Shown here: piece by piece, positions 17,786 to 26,353 of the stretch
How the letters are laid out: each line of letters opens with the position of its first letter
Numbering within the stretch: position 1 is the first letter of the stretch
Assembly (NCBI GenBank): GCA_026399755.1
Contig: JAPLQI010000074.1
Coordinates: 33,751-97,750, forward strand
Source of the DNA: Pseudomonadota bacterium
GTDB taxonomy: Bacteria > Pseudomonadota > Gammaproteobacteria > Burkholderiales > Chitinibacteraceae
Direction of reading: 5' to 3'
Length of the DNA: 64,000 nt
Position numbers and translations under genes: made by a program
Notes under the pieces: generated by a model
Databases searched by the model: none
Told to the model about the DNA's origin: nothing
Seen by the model: only the letters and a program-made list of their open reading frames with translations

Positions 17786-19012
17786 TTAAAAAGAGCCTCT
17801 AAATACTCGTTGTTTGAGCAAGGGCGTGCCTAGGCTGTAGATGATTTCTGCCGGATGATCGATGTTCCAGACTAAAAAGTCTGCGACAAAGCCCGCTGCC
17901 AGCTGGCCGTGAGTTGTTGCGCGTCCCAGTGCTTGGGCTGCGTGACGGGTGGTGCCGGTGAGGGCTTCTTCTGGGGTCAGGGCAAACAGCACGCAGGCTT
18001 GGTTCATCGCTAGGCGGATAGAGGCGAAGGGGCTGGTGCCAGGGTTGAGGTCGGTTGAAACCGCCATCGGCACGCCCGCAGCCCGTAGCGCTGCAATAGG
18101 TGGCTTTTGTGTTTCACGTAAAAAGTAAAACGCGCCGGGCAGCAGCACTGCCACCGTGCCAGCGGCTTGCATCGCGGCTATGCCTGCGTCGTCGAGGTGC
18201 TCGATATGGTCGGCGGATTGACCATTAAACTCGGCGACTAGCGCCGCGCCGTGCAAATTGGATAGCTGCTCTACATGGCCCTTTACTTTCAGGCCGTGTT
18301 TTATTGCCGCCTCAAATACGCGGCGGGTTTGGGCGGGGCTAAAGCCGACGCCTTCACAGAATACATCCACCGCTTCGGCCAAGTCTTCGCTGGCGGCGGC
18401 AGGCAGGATGCGTGAAATCACTTCATCAATATATTCATCGCTACGGCCGGCAAATTCAGGCGGCAGGGCGTGGGCGGCGAGCAGGGTGGGGGCGATTTCA
18501 ATAGGGTGGTTTTCGCCAAACTGGCGGGCTACGCGTAGTTGTTTTAATTCATCATAAAGGCGCAGGCCATAGCCAGATTTAATCTCTAGCGTGGTGACGC
18601 CTTCATTCATCAAGGCCAAGAGGCGCGGCAGGCTTTGTGCCGCTAGATCGGCTTGCGATAAATCTCGCGTGGCGTTCACCGTGGAAACAATCCCACCGCC
18701 TTCGGCTGCAATTTGCTGGTAAGGCACGCCCGTCAGGCGCTTTTCCCATTCAGCTGCGCGGTTGCCCCCATAAACCAGATGGGTATGGCAATCGATTAGC
18801 CCTGGGGTAATCCAAGCGCCCGCCACATCAATGATGTCTCCTCTGCCCGCAAACTCGGCCAAGGCCTCGTCCTGTGGCAAAATCGCATGGATTTCTTCGC
18901 CCTTAATCCATAAGGCATGACCATGCAGCGCGCCGTAAGCAGCATTGTGCTTGGTCGACAGAGTAGCAAGGCGGGCGTTAATCCAAAGCGATTCTGTAGT
19001 TGGGGTCATCAT
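17786..19012 (-). CDS. hutI: Imidazolonepropionase
   Basis: Opens the imidazolone ring to give N-formimidoyl-L-glutamate. It is an amidohydrolase-fold metal enzyme of about 408 residues; the metal motif H-x-H is in '[19 protein letters not shown]' and later ligands in 'VKGHVEQL', 'DHIEHLDD' and '[10 protein letters not shown]'. An ATG 30 bp further upstream (19040-19042) is in frame but lies inside the HutC-type operator, so the ATGs at 19012 or 19009 are preferred; they give the usual family length. A sigma-70-like promoter and operator precede it. hutG follows after a 149-bp gap filled by a Rep-B copy. Confidence 0.96.
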   Translation of the reverse strand: MMTPTTESLWINARLATLSTKHNAAYGALHGHALWIKGEEIHAILPQDEALAEFAGRGDIIDVAGAWITPGLIDCHTHLVYGGNRAAEWEKRLTGVPYQQIAAEGGGIVSTVNATRDLSQADLAAQSLPRLLALMNEGVTTLEIKSGYGLRLYDELKQLRVARQFGENHPIEIAPTLLAAHALPPEFAGRSDEYIDEVISRILPAAASEDLAEAVDVFCEGVGFSPAQTRRVFEAAIKHGLKVKGHVEQLSNLHGAALVAEFNGQSADHIEHLDDAGIAAMQAAGTVAVLLPGAFYFLRETQKPPIAALRAAGVPMAVSTDLNPGTSPFASIRLAMNQACVLFALTPEEALTGTTRHAAQALGRATTHGQLAAGFVADFLVWNIDHPAEIIYSLGTPLLKQRVFRGSF

Positions 19013-19031
19013 CGGCAGCCGGCTGTGTAAT

Positions 19032-19067
19032 TGTATATACATTTACGCATTTTGCTGTTGATGTCAA
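19032..19067 (-). promoter_or_regulatory. hutI promoter with overlapping HutC-type operator
   Basis: On the minus strand a perfect -35 TTGACA (19062-19067) is followed after 16 bp by a weak -10 TAAATG (19040-19045). TGTATATACA (19032-19041) overlaps the -10, so a bound GntR-type repressor would block RNA polymerase. Confidence 0.7.
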
Positions 19068-19252
19068 GCAGGGAAAGGTCTAATAAGCGTTGATTTGTCG
19101 CTAGCCGGCAGGGTGGCGGGGTATTTTTGTATAGACAGATTTGATACGGGTAAGTGCCGCGTCTGCTTTGCCAGTAGGTGCGGACAGGCGGGATTTAAAA
19201 GGTCATTTTCCTGAATACTAGGCAGATAAGCCGTGTGGAGATCTTAGTTTGA

Positions 19253-21061
19253 TTAAAAGGTGGTGCGTGCACTGAGCATAAAGCTGCTGCGGTCTTTTTG
19301 CAGGTTATACAGGCCACCGCCTGTTTTGATGTATCGAAAATCCAGTTGGTGGTTTTTTTGAAAGATGGCGCTGATGCCTGCTACAGACAGGTAGCGGCCT
19401 TCTGAAAATTGGCCATCTTCAGAATAGCCTTTTGCATCGTAAGCAAGGGAGAGAGAAGGCCGAAATACCCAGTTGCCGGATGGTGCTAGCACATCATTTT
19501 CGTATTTTAGCCGCCATCCCCAAGCAGTGGCGGAGACAAAGCCAGCTAAGTCACATGTGGCCTGCGGGCCAGTGCAAGCAGGAAAGGCGGAGCTGGGCGC
19601 CATTCCAAAGCCACCGCGGCCATAGCGTTTCTCGTAAGGATCAGGCAGGTTATGGACATGTCGTATGCCTATTTCGCCAGCAAGCGTTGCATTTGCTCCC
19701 CAAGCCGCAGGTAAAGGGGATTTTGCGCCTAATATCCATTGGCTAATCTTAAAATCATCATAGCCCTGTGCAATATAGCCTGTCGCTGTGTCAGCAAGCT
19801 GTTTCAGGGGGCCAATGCCAAGCAATATGCCATTCAGAAAATCTGCGCCATTCCATGGCAAAGGCTGATTGGGGCGATAGCTGTATTCTAGATAAAGGCC
19901 TGCGCCGCTTTCTAGTCTCTGGCTCAGGTTGAGTCCAAACAAATGAAGGTGGGCAGGGTAGGCCTGCCTGTATTGCCCAGCGATACTTACGGGCTCTGCC
20001 TTATTTGGCAGAAATACGCCCGGGCCACTGCGTTCAGCCTGAATCACGGCATTACGGCTTGTGTATTGGGCGTAAAAAATGCCTAGTGATGACATCTCCG
20101 TTATTTTGTAATTAAAGCTGAAGCCAAATTGTTCTTCGTTCGGAATAAGATCGGCGGTTCGGGCAATGTAATCAAGCGAATTGGCGCTGGATTGCTGGTC
20201 GTTGGTGGAGATGGGCTTTTTGTTTAAGACGCTGAGCATGGCTCCGTTTAAGGTTAATTTATTGCAGCCAGCCTGTGCATAATCGTTGCTTGAGTAAAAG
20301 GTCCCGCAGCCGGGGTAGGCATTGGGTAGAAAATCAAACTGGTAGTAGGCGTCAAGAGACAGCTGCTCATTCATCTTGAGCTTGGCATAGAGTGCGGGAA
20401 CGGGGATGCTCATGGTTTCTGGAAGTGGGTTGCCTCTGCGAAGACTTGCAAAATCCAGTGCGTTGACCTGTTGTATGCCGCCCAAGATGGTCGTGGGGGT
20501 GCGCCAGGGAATAACTTGCTGCCCGGCTCGAAGCTCGAGTGCTTTTTGAAAGACAGTAAAGTGGCCGTACACATATGCATCGTGCAGCTGAACACCGCTA
20601 AATTGGCTGAGCGTAGCAAACCCTGAATCATTTAACGGGCCAGCAGAATAATCATTGTTGACATGCCCATGCGGAACCGAATTTTTCAGCTGGCCTTGGT
20701 CATACCACGCCTTACCACTGAGCCGCAGCCCATAGTTGCCAGCCGACAGATTGGCTTGCAGATAAGCATCCAGCCCTTGAGATACCACATCACCTTGTTC
20801 GTAGTTCAGATCTCCATCATTGTGAGTGGACATGCCCTTGCCACTGGTGAGTGCGGTGTCAGGGCTTTCTGCCCTGATGACCGTGCTGATTCCTAAAGCC
20901 CCTTTCCATTCAATTTGAGCATCCCCTAAATCAACTTTAATTCCTTCTCCCAGCCCTGAGCGGACATTTCCAAAAACAAGCTCGCCAGCCTCCGAGCCCA
21001 TCGGGGCAAACAGCAGTGCTTTGCACAATAAAACAGCCATATAGGCTCGTTTTTGTTTCAT
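19253..21061 (-). CDS. DUF1302 family outer-membrane protein
   Basis: A 602-residue exported protein with a Sec signal (MKQKRAYMAVLLCKALLFAP..., cleavage near 27) and a DUF1302 body: 'LDAYLQANLSAGNYGLRLSG', 'GQQVIPWRTPTTILGGIQQV', aromatic-rich alternating strands and a terminal Phe (...SARTTF), all features of an outer-membrane beta-barrel. DUF1302 proteins usually sit beside DUF1329 and RND genes for sterol or hydrophobic-substrate export; here neither is present and the gene lies between hutI and hutC. It may be an uptake or export channel linked to hut, or a passenger. An in-frame start 192 bp upstream would bury the signal peptide; 21061 is preferred. Confidence 0.8.
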   Translation of the reverse strand: MKQKRAYMAVLLCKALLFAPMGSEAGELVFGNVRSGLGEGIKVDLGDAQIEWKGALGISTVIRAESPDTALTSGKGMSTHNDGDLNYEQGDVVSQGLDAYLQANLSAGNYGLRLSGKAWYDQGQLKNSVPHGHVNNDYSAGPLNDSGFATLSQFSGVQLHDAYVYGHFTVFQKALELRAGQQVIPWRTPTTILGGIQQVNALDFASLRRGNPLPETMSIPVPALYAKLKMNEQLSLDAYYQFDFLPNAYPGCGTFYSSNDYAQAGCNKLTLNGAMLSVLNKKPISTNDQQSSANSLDYIARTADLIPNEEQFGFSFNYKITEMSSLGIFYAQYTSRNAVIQAERSGPGVFLPNKAEPVSIAGQYRQAYPAHLHLFGLNLSQRLESGAGLYLEYSYRPNQPLPWNGADFLNGILLGIGPLKQLADTATGYIAQGYDDFKISQWILGAKSPLPAAWGANATLAGEIGIRHVHNLPDPYEKRYGRGGFGMAPSSAFPACTGPQATCDLAGFVSATAWGWRLKYENDVLAPSGNWVFRPSLSLAYDAKGYSEDGQFSEGRYLSVAGISAIFQKNHQLDFRYIKTGGGLYNLQKDRSSFMLSARTTF

Positions 21062-21345
21062 ACGCACCCCCAAGTCGGGCTTCCAGCCATCCTCTGGCAT
21101 CTGTTTGTTCTTGTTTTGCTCGTCAATATCTATGACGCAGGTTTTGAACGAGAAACCTTGTGAAAATAGGATGGGCGTTGTCTTCAGAGCCTGCTTCGCC
21201 TGCTTTTTAGCGAAACAAGGCACAGGGGCCAACGTTTGCTCAGCCTGCTGCAAACAACGTTTTTTTACCTTAGCTCAACAACGGCATCGCTTTATTGAGC
21301 TTGGGGATCAGGATGGCTGAATGGTTTGAGTTTTCTGAGAAGGGC
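21062..21345. other. Gap between hutC and the DUF1302 gene
   Basis: 284 bp without a supported gene. No TGTA-N2-TACA site and no repeat family member was found. It should contain the leader of the DUF1302 gene. Confidence 0.4.
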
Positions 21346-22053
21346 TTACTTCTTTACCCTAGTCTGCGAGCGCAGTTTGTAGCTGTTGCCGGGGTGCAAT
21401 AGGCGGCTGAAGCTGACTAAATGCTTATGCGACCATGTGCGGCGCAGTACGCGCAGGCAAGGCTCGGTGGCGGCAATATTCAGGAAAGCTTGCTCGGCCA
21501 CATCGGGCAGCACGGCTTCTACCGTGTGCTCGATATCGGTGAGCGGGCAGCTTTTCATTAAGTAAGCGTTCGGCGTTTCGATGCTGAAATCTTGCTGTAG
21601 ATAATCCGGCGCAAAAGCAGGATTGACGTAGCGATCCTCAATCTGGATCGCTTTATCGTTTTCAAAATGCACAATTAGCGAGTGAAACAGCGTTTCGCCT
21701 GTTACGAGGCCTAGCCAGAGTGCGATTTCGTCTTGAGCAGGCTCGGCACACAGCCGCTCCACCGATGCGCGATAGCGGTGGCCACGATAGGCAATTTCTT
21801 CAGCAATATTATTGATATCCAGCAGCGGTGATTCGGCTTTGCGCTCGGCAACATAGGTGCCGTCCCCCGCAAACCGAATCAACACGCCTTCGCTGGCTAA
21901 ATCACGCACCGCTTTATTGACAGTCATTCTGGACACACCAAATTGCAAGACCAGCTCGGCTTCGGTGGGGATTTTTGCGCCTGGCAAAAAGCGGCGTTCG
22001 CGTATGCCTTCCAGAATAAATTGGCGGATGCGTAAGTGGATGGGTTTGTTCAT
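21346..22053 (-). CDS. hutC: GntR/HutC-family repressor of histidine utilisation
   Basis: A repressor of about 235 residues with an N-terminal winged helix ('PTEAELVLQFGVSRMTVNKA', then 'LIRFAGDGTYVAE' wing, about 28-75) and a C-terminal UTRA effector domain (about 90-230) that would bind urocanate. HutC is inferred from the hut context and from the two TGTA-N2-TACA sites; the UTRA sequence 'LFHSLIVHFENDKAIQIEDR' and 'PDYLQQDFS..TPNAYLM' matches HutC proteins as I know them. An in-frame ATG at 22119 exists; 22053 fits the family length better, but neither has a clear ribosome site. No operator is seen before hutC itself. Confidence 0.92.
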   Translation of the reverse strand: MNKPIHLRIRQFILEGIRERRFLPGAKIPTEAELVLQFGVSRMTVNKAVRDLASEGVLIRFAGDGTYVAERKAESPLLDINNIAEEIAYRGHRYRASVERLCAEPAQDEIALWLGLVTGETLFHSLIVHFENDKAIQIEDRYVNPAFAPDYLQQDFSIETPNAYLMKSCPLTDIEHTVEAVLPDVAEQAFLNIAATEPCLRVLRRTWSHKHLVSFSRLLHPGNSYKLRSQTRVKK

Positions 22054-22229
22054 GGCGGCATTGTAGCGTGATGCGTGAGGGAGAGGAAAAGTAGAGGTGA
22101 GATTATGGATGAGTGCCATTCATTGAGTAAGTTATACGTATTAATTTATATAGTCTAAATATAAATATGTTCGATTTTCTTTTTGTTTTTTGAAAAGTTT
22201 TCGTAAGCATTGTTGATGGGAGGTGGCTT

Positions 22230-24434
22230 GTGAGCATGGTTTGGTTTAGTGAGTGCAAGGAAAAAACTGCGGCTTCAGGCCAGCATACGCCGCTTTATTT
22301 TTTAAATCAGCAGCTATTATGGGGGCTTTTATTGCTGGGTTTGGTTCCGCTTTTACTGTCTGGAGGCTTAGGCTATCAGCGGAGTGAACAGAGCTTGCGT
22401 GTAAAAACGGAGCTGTATTTAGCGGCGCAAGCGGAAGCGGTGATCGATAAAATTGATAGAAATTTGTTTGAACGCTACGGCGATGTGCAAATGATTGCAC
22501 TCAACCCAAGCGTGCGTGGCTCACCTGAAGTGGCGACTGCCGCGGCCAATGCCTATGCACGGGCTTATGGCTTTTATGACTTGATGATTGCCGTCGATAT
22601 GCAGGGCAAAATTGTGGCGAGTAATACGGTGAGTGGTGATGGGCGGCGTATTGCAAGCGAAAAATTGCTAGGGCAAAGCGTGGCTGGGGCCGCGTGGTTT
22701 AAAAAGGTCAGCGCGGGGGCTTTAACTAGTGGCCAAACTTACTATGCCGATGCCGCCAAAGACCCCTTATTAGAGGCTGCGCTGGGGCAGGCCGAGATTA
22801 GCCTGTTGTTTGCTGCGCCTATTGTGAATGAGCAGGGAAAAATCGTCCGCGTCTGGGCTAATTTTGCATCCTATGAAAGAGTGGTGAATGCCATTGCCCA
22901 TGCAGCAGAAAATCGCTTACACCAGAGCGGCTATAAAAAAGTGCATTTGCAGGTGGTCGATAAACAGGGCCGCGTTTTAAGTGATTCTTTGGGCCAGTCA
23001 TTTGGCTCAAGCCTGCTTGCCAAAAATTCAGCAGCTGTGCAGGCCTTGATGGCGGGCAATAGTGGGGTGCTAACAGAAATAAACCATGGCGATGAGGAGT
23101 TGGTGGCCTTTGCTACATCAAAAGGCACTTTAGGTTTTGCGGGCTATGGCTGGGGAGTGTTGGTGAGGCAAGATACGGATGAAGCCTTTGCATCGGTTAG
23201 AGATTTGGGCCGTGCCCTGCTGATTTCCTTACTAATTGCGATTCCTCTGGTGATTTGGCTGGCCTTGGCGATCAGCAGGCGTTTTCAGAGAATGACGCTA
23301 CAGCGTGAGCAAAATTTAATTCGTGATGCCGCCTTACAAGACTTTACCTCCACTGTGCATCGGGCTTTGGAGTTGGCCGAAAGCGATAGTGATGCGGCTG
23401 GGATTATCTCGGAAGCGATCGAGATCGGCTTGCCGCAACGAGCTACTGGCTTGCTGATGTCTGACTCAAGTACGGCTCATTTATCGGTGATGTCTAGTAG
23501 TAAAAATTACACGACAAATTGTGCTTGTGGGGTGTCATCCCCCGTTCAGTGCCTCGCATTTCGGCGTGGGCAGGTGCAAAGGTTTAATGATGGGAGTGCG
23601 CTGGATGTGTGCCGCTATATGCGGGGCCGTGAAGGCGGTGATTGTTCTGCGGTGTGTATTCCCTTGACCAGCATCGGTCAGGCCGTGGGGATTTTGCATA
23701 TTGTTGGGCCAGCAGGGCATTTACCCAATGAAGATGAAATGCTACGTGCAACAGCGATTGCCGCTCATTCGGGCATGCGTTTGGGTGTATTGCGGGTAAT
23801 GAGTGAATCACAATTGCAAGCACGTACAGATCCGCTAACGGGCTTGCTTAATCGCCGTAGCTTGGAGAACCAAGCCGCCCGAGCCTTAGCTCTGCCTGAG
23901 CCTGCCTGTGTAGCTTTTGCCGATATAGATCACTTTAAGCGTTTAAATGATAGCTATGGTCACGACACTGGGGATAGAGCTTTGCGACTATTTGCACGCG
24001 TGCTGAGAGAGGCATTGCGCCCTGGCGATATAATCGGGCGTTTTGGAGGTGAAGAGTTTGTGGTGGTTTTTCCAAGCACCGATGAAGCGGGTGGTTTGTG
24101 TGGCTTAGATCGGGTACGAGCCGCCTTAGAGTGCCGAATTGCCATCGCTGGCTTACCGGTTTTTACCGCCAGTTTTGGCTTGGCCACGGCCTATGGCCCC
24201 ATCGAGTTTAATGAGCTGGTGCGCACTGCCGACATGGCGCTGCTTGAAGCCAAACGCACAGGGCGTAATAAGGTATGCATTGCAGGAAAATTGAGTCAGC
24301 CAGTGGAGGACGCGCCACCTGATCCTTTTGAGCCAGCAAAGGCGAGTGCTGCTCTCTTGGCGGAGCCTGTGTATGGATGTAGGCGTGAAATAGAGGAGGA
24401 GAGCAGGGGTAGCGGGCCAATCCTGTCAACTTAA
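22230..24434 (+). CDS. Diguanylate cyclase with Cache, GAF and GGDEF domains
   Basis: Makes cyclic di-GMP from two GTP in response to a periplasmic and perhaps a cytosolic signal. The start is GTG, 6 bases after GGGAGG. Of 734 residues: TM1 about 31-50, double-Cache-like periplasmic domain about 55-315, TM2 about 325-350, GAF about 370-510, GGDEF about 530-690. The active site is GGEEF (about 606) and an RxxD product-inhibition site (R-P-G-D) lies five residues before it, so it should be catalytically active and feedback-inhibited. A polar tail follows. It stands alone, divergent from hutC. Confidence 0.93.
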   Translation: MSMVWFSECKEKTAASGQHTPLYFLNQQLLWGLLLLGLVPLLLSGGLGYQRSEQSLRVKTELYLAAQAEAVIDKIDRNLFERYGDVQMIALNPSVRGSPEVATAAANAYARAYGFYDLMIAVDMQGKIVASNTVSGDGRRIASEKLLGQSVAGAAWFKKVSAGALTSGQTYYADAAKDPLLEAALGQAEISLLFAAPIVNEQGKIVRVWANFASYERVVNAIAHAAENRLHQSGYKKVHLQVVDKQGRVLSDSLGQSFGSSLLAKNSAAVQALMAGNSGVLTEINHGDEELVAFATSKGTLGFAGYGWGVLVRQDTDEAFASVRDLGRALLISLLIAIPLVIWLALAISRRFQRMTLQREQNLIRDAALQDFTSTVHRALELAESDSDAAGIISEAIEIGLPQRATGLLMSDSSTAHLSVMSSSKNYTTNCACGVSSPVQCLAFRRGQVQRFNDGSALDVCRYMRGREGGDCSAVCIPLTSIGQAVGILHIVGPAGHLPNEDEMLRATAIAAHSGMRLGVLRVMSESQLQARTDPLTGLLNRRSLENQAARALALPEPACVAFADIDHFKRLNDSYGHDTGDRALRLFARVLREALRPGDIIGRFGGEEFVVVFPSTDEAGGLCGLDRVRAALECRIAIAGLPVFTASFGLATAYGPIEFNELVRTADMALLEAKRTGRNKVCIAGKLSQPVEDAPPDPFEPAKASAALLAEPVYGCRREIEEESRGSGPILST

Positions 24435-24448
24435 GCACAATGTTACTT

Positions 24449-24506
24449 GTAGGGCGGGGCAACTCGCGAGCCATGCTGAACAGTACGCGGGTTGCACCCA
24501 CCCTAC
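24449..24506. repeat. Rep-A element, decayed
   Basis: GTAGGGCGGGGCAACTCGCG ... CGCGGGTTGCACCCACCCTA. The loop (GAGCCATGCTGAACAGTACG) and both flanks (TGTTACTT before, CGATGAT-TAATG after) resemble the 3861-3919 copy. Confidence 0.8.
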
Positions 24507-24608
24507 GATGATGTAATGCTTGTCATTGTTCGGCTAGCATGATGACGACTGGCTAAGTTCATAGGGTTGGGCAGCATGCCGCCCATGCTTTAAATAAGGA
24601 TGCGCTGT

Positions 24609-25034
24609 TTATTTCTTGAGTAAATCGCGAATTTCGCGCAGTAGCTCGATATCTTCAGGTGTGGCTACGGGGGCCGCAGGCGCAATGGCTTCTTCGCGCT
24701 TGAGTTTATTCAGGCCTTTAATCACCAGAAACACGGCAAATGTCACGATTACAAAGCTGATCATCACATTAATAAATACACCGTAATTAAGCGTAACCGC
24801 GCCTGCTTTTTGCGCTGCGTCTAAGGTTGCATAAGGCGCAGGAGTTTTGCCCTCAGATAATAAGAAATATAAATTAGCAAAATCGACCTTGCCCATCAGC
24901 ATGGCAATGGGCGGCATGATGATATCTTTTACTAATGAATCAACAATCTTGCCAAAAGCCGCACCAATGATAATACCAACGGCTAAATCAATTACATTAC
25001 CGCGCATTGCAAATTCTTTGAATTCTTTAAACAT
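24609..25034 (-). CDS. mscL: Large-conductance mechanosensitive channel MscL
   Basis: An emergency osmotic release valve of the inner membrane, homopentamer. From the ATG at 25034 it is 141 residues and begins [20 protein letters not shown], the canonical start with the amphipathic N-helix and TM1 pore helix ('[15 protein letters not shown]' region). TM2 is '[20 protein letters not shown]' and the C-terminal helix bundle ends '[11 protein letters not shown]'. An in-frame start 30 bp upstream would add residues not found in the family. Single gene, between two Rep-A copies. Confidence 0.97.
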   Translation of the reverse strand: MFKEFKEFAMRGNVIDLAVGIIIGAAFGKIVDSLVKDIIMPPIAMLMGKVDFANLYFLLSEGKTPAPYATLDAAQKAGAVTLNYGVFINVMISFVIVTFAVFLVIKGLNKLKREEAIAPAAPVATPEDIELLREIRDLLKK

Positions 25035-25100
25035 GCGATACCCCTGTTGCTTAGTGACTAACAATGGACAAACTCTCTTTTAATATAAGCGAAATGTTTT

Positions 25101-25140
25101 CGTAGGGCGGGTGAAACCCGCGGATTTCACCCGCCCTACG
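25101..25140. repeat. Rep-A minimal hairpin
   Basis: CGTAGGGCGGGTGAAA / TTTCACCCGCCCTACG, perfect 16-bp arms around eight bases. It appears to be an internally deleted copy, and its right flank GATGACTCAAT matches the 3920-3931 flank. Confidence 0.9.
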
Positions 25141-25267
25141 ATGACTCAATACTAGTAATTATGCGGAGCGCTGAGCAAGAAAGACGACTTGCACTTCCTA
25201 TAAAAACCAAGCTCTACCTTGCTAAGTTGATAGGGGTGAAATGAACTTGCTACCACAATACAATAAA

Positions 25268-26323
25268 TTAGCGTTTAATTTTGGTTAAATAGCAGGTGAC
25301 TTCTTCGCGATCATGATAAAGGTGACGGGCGCGGATTTGGTAGCGGATACCTGCACCACCTAATGCGTCATCAATAATATCTAAACAGCGTTGTAATTCA
25401 TTCCAACGTTTTTTCATTGGCAATTTAAAGTTAAAAATCGCTTGGCGGGCGTGGCCTTTGATTAGCCAATCAGAAATCAGCGCGGCAATACGGGCAGGTT
25501 GCTCAACCATATCGCAAACTAGCCAATCTACTGGGCTTTTTGGGCGATATTTAAAGCCGTCTTCACGCAGGTGTTTCACGCTAGGGTGAATCGCCATACT
25601 GCCTTTCATTGGGCCGTTGTCGATGGCAAAAATCTTGGTGCAGCCACGGCTGACCATTTGCCAAGTCCAGCCACCAGGGGCTGCGCCTAAGTCTACGGCG
25701 CTCATGCCAGGTTTAACTTGGTTAGATTCGGGGACCAACATCATAAAAGCTTCGGCTAGCTTTAAAGTAGAGCGGCTAGGTGCATCGGTTGGCATACGCA
25801 GGCGAGGAATACCCAGCTGCCAGTTCACAGAAAAATCAGGGCGGGTAAAGCCGATATAGACGCGTTCTAAAGTAGGGAAGAATAAATGCAGGCGAGTGGT
25901 GGCGTCTGGTTTGTTGGCTAAGCCTCTGGCGGCGAGTTTTGCGTCGAGCAAAACGCCAAATTTACGGCTAAAGGAGGAAATTTCCTTGCCATCATTGGTG
26001 TCTGGGTATTCGATCCATACATCGCGCCAAGGGCCTTTATGCGCTTCGTGTAAGTTATCAATGGCCGTTAAAATCGGTGTGAGCCTATCTTTGGGCGGCA
26101 GATCGAGCGCTTCAACTACAAAAATAATTTGGCGCGGGAAAACCCAGTCGCCGCATTCTAATGTGCGATAAAGCTTGTCCCAATCGGCTGGGCGCTTAGG
26201 CAGGAAGAGACAAAATCCTTGGCCAATTTCCCATTTTCCAGAAATGTTGGCTTTAGAGGTGAATTCGGCCTCCACATCGGCTTCGAAACCGGGGCGGCAA
26301 TAAAAAAGAATGGCATGTGTCAT
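25268..26323 (-). CDS. rlmM: 23S rRNA 2'-O-ribose methyltransferase (C2498)
   Basis: SAM-dependent enzyme that methylates the 2'-OH of C2498 in 23S rRNA. The 351 residues start MTHAILFYCRPGFEADVEAE, as in RlmM (YgdE). The N-terminal THUMP-type region precedes a Rossmann methyltransferase domain with 'AVDLGAAPGGWTWQMVSRG' (about 212-230), Asp in 'FAIDNGPMKGSM', and the catalytic K-D-K-E residues in 'LVCDMVEQP' and 'FNFKLPMKKRW'. It is followed on the same strand by nothing closer than 200 bp, and the sensor kinase gene ends 30 bp upstream, so they may share a transcript. Confidence 0.95.
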   Translation of the reverse strand: MTHAILFYCRPGFEADVEAEFTSKANISGKWEIGQGFCLFLPKRPADWDKLYRTLECGDWVFPRQIIFVVEALDLPPKDRLTPILTAIDNLHEAHKGPWRDVWIEYPDTNDGKEISSFSRKFGVLLDAKLAARGLANKPDATTRLHLFFPTLERVYIGFTRPDFSVNWQLGIPRLRMPTDAPSRSTLKLAEAFMMLVPESNQVKPGMSAVDLGAAPGGWTWQMVSRGCTKIFAIDNGPMKGSMAIHPSVKHLREDGFKYRPKSPVDWLVCDMVEQPARIAALISDWLIKGHARQAIFNFKLPMKKRWNELQRCLDIIDDALGGAGIRYQIRARHLYHDREEVTCYLTKIKR

Positions 26324-26353
26324 GGGCGTAAGGATACCAGATTATTGCTGTTT

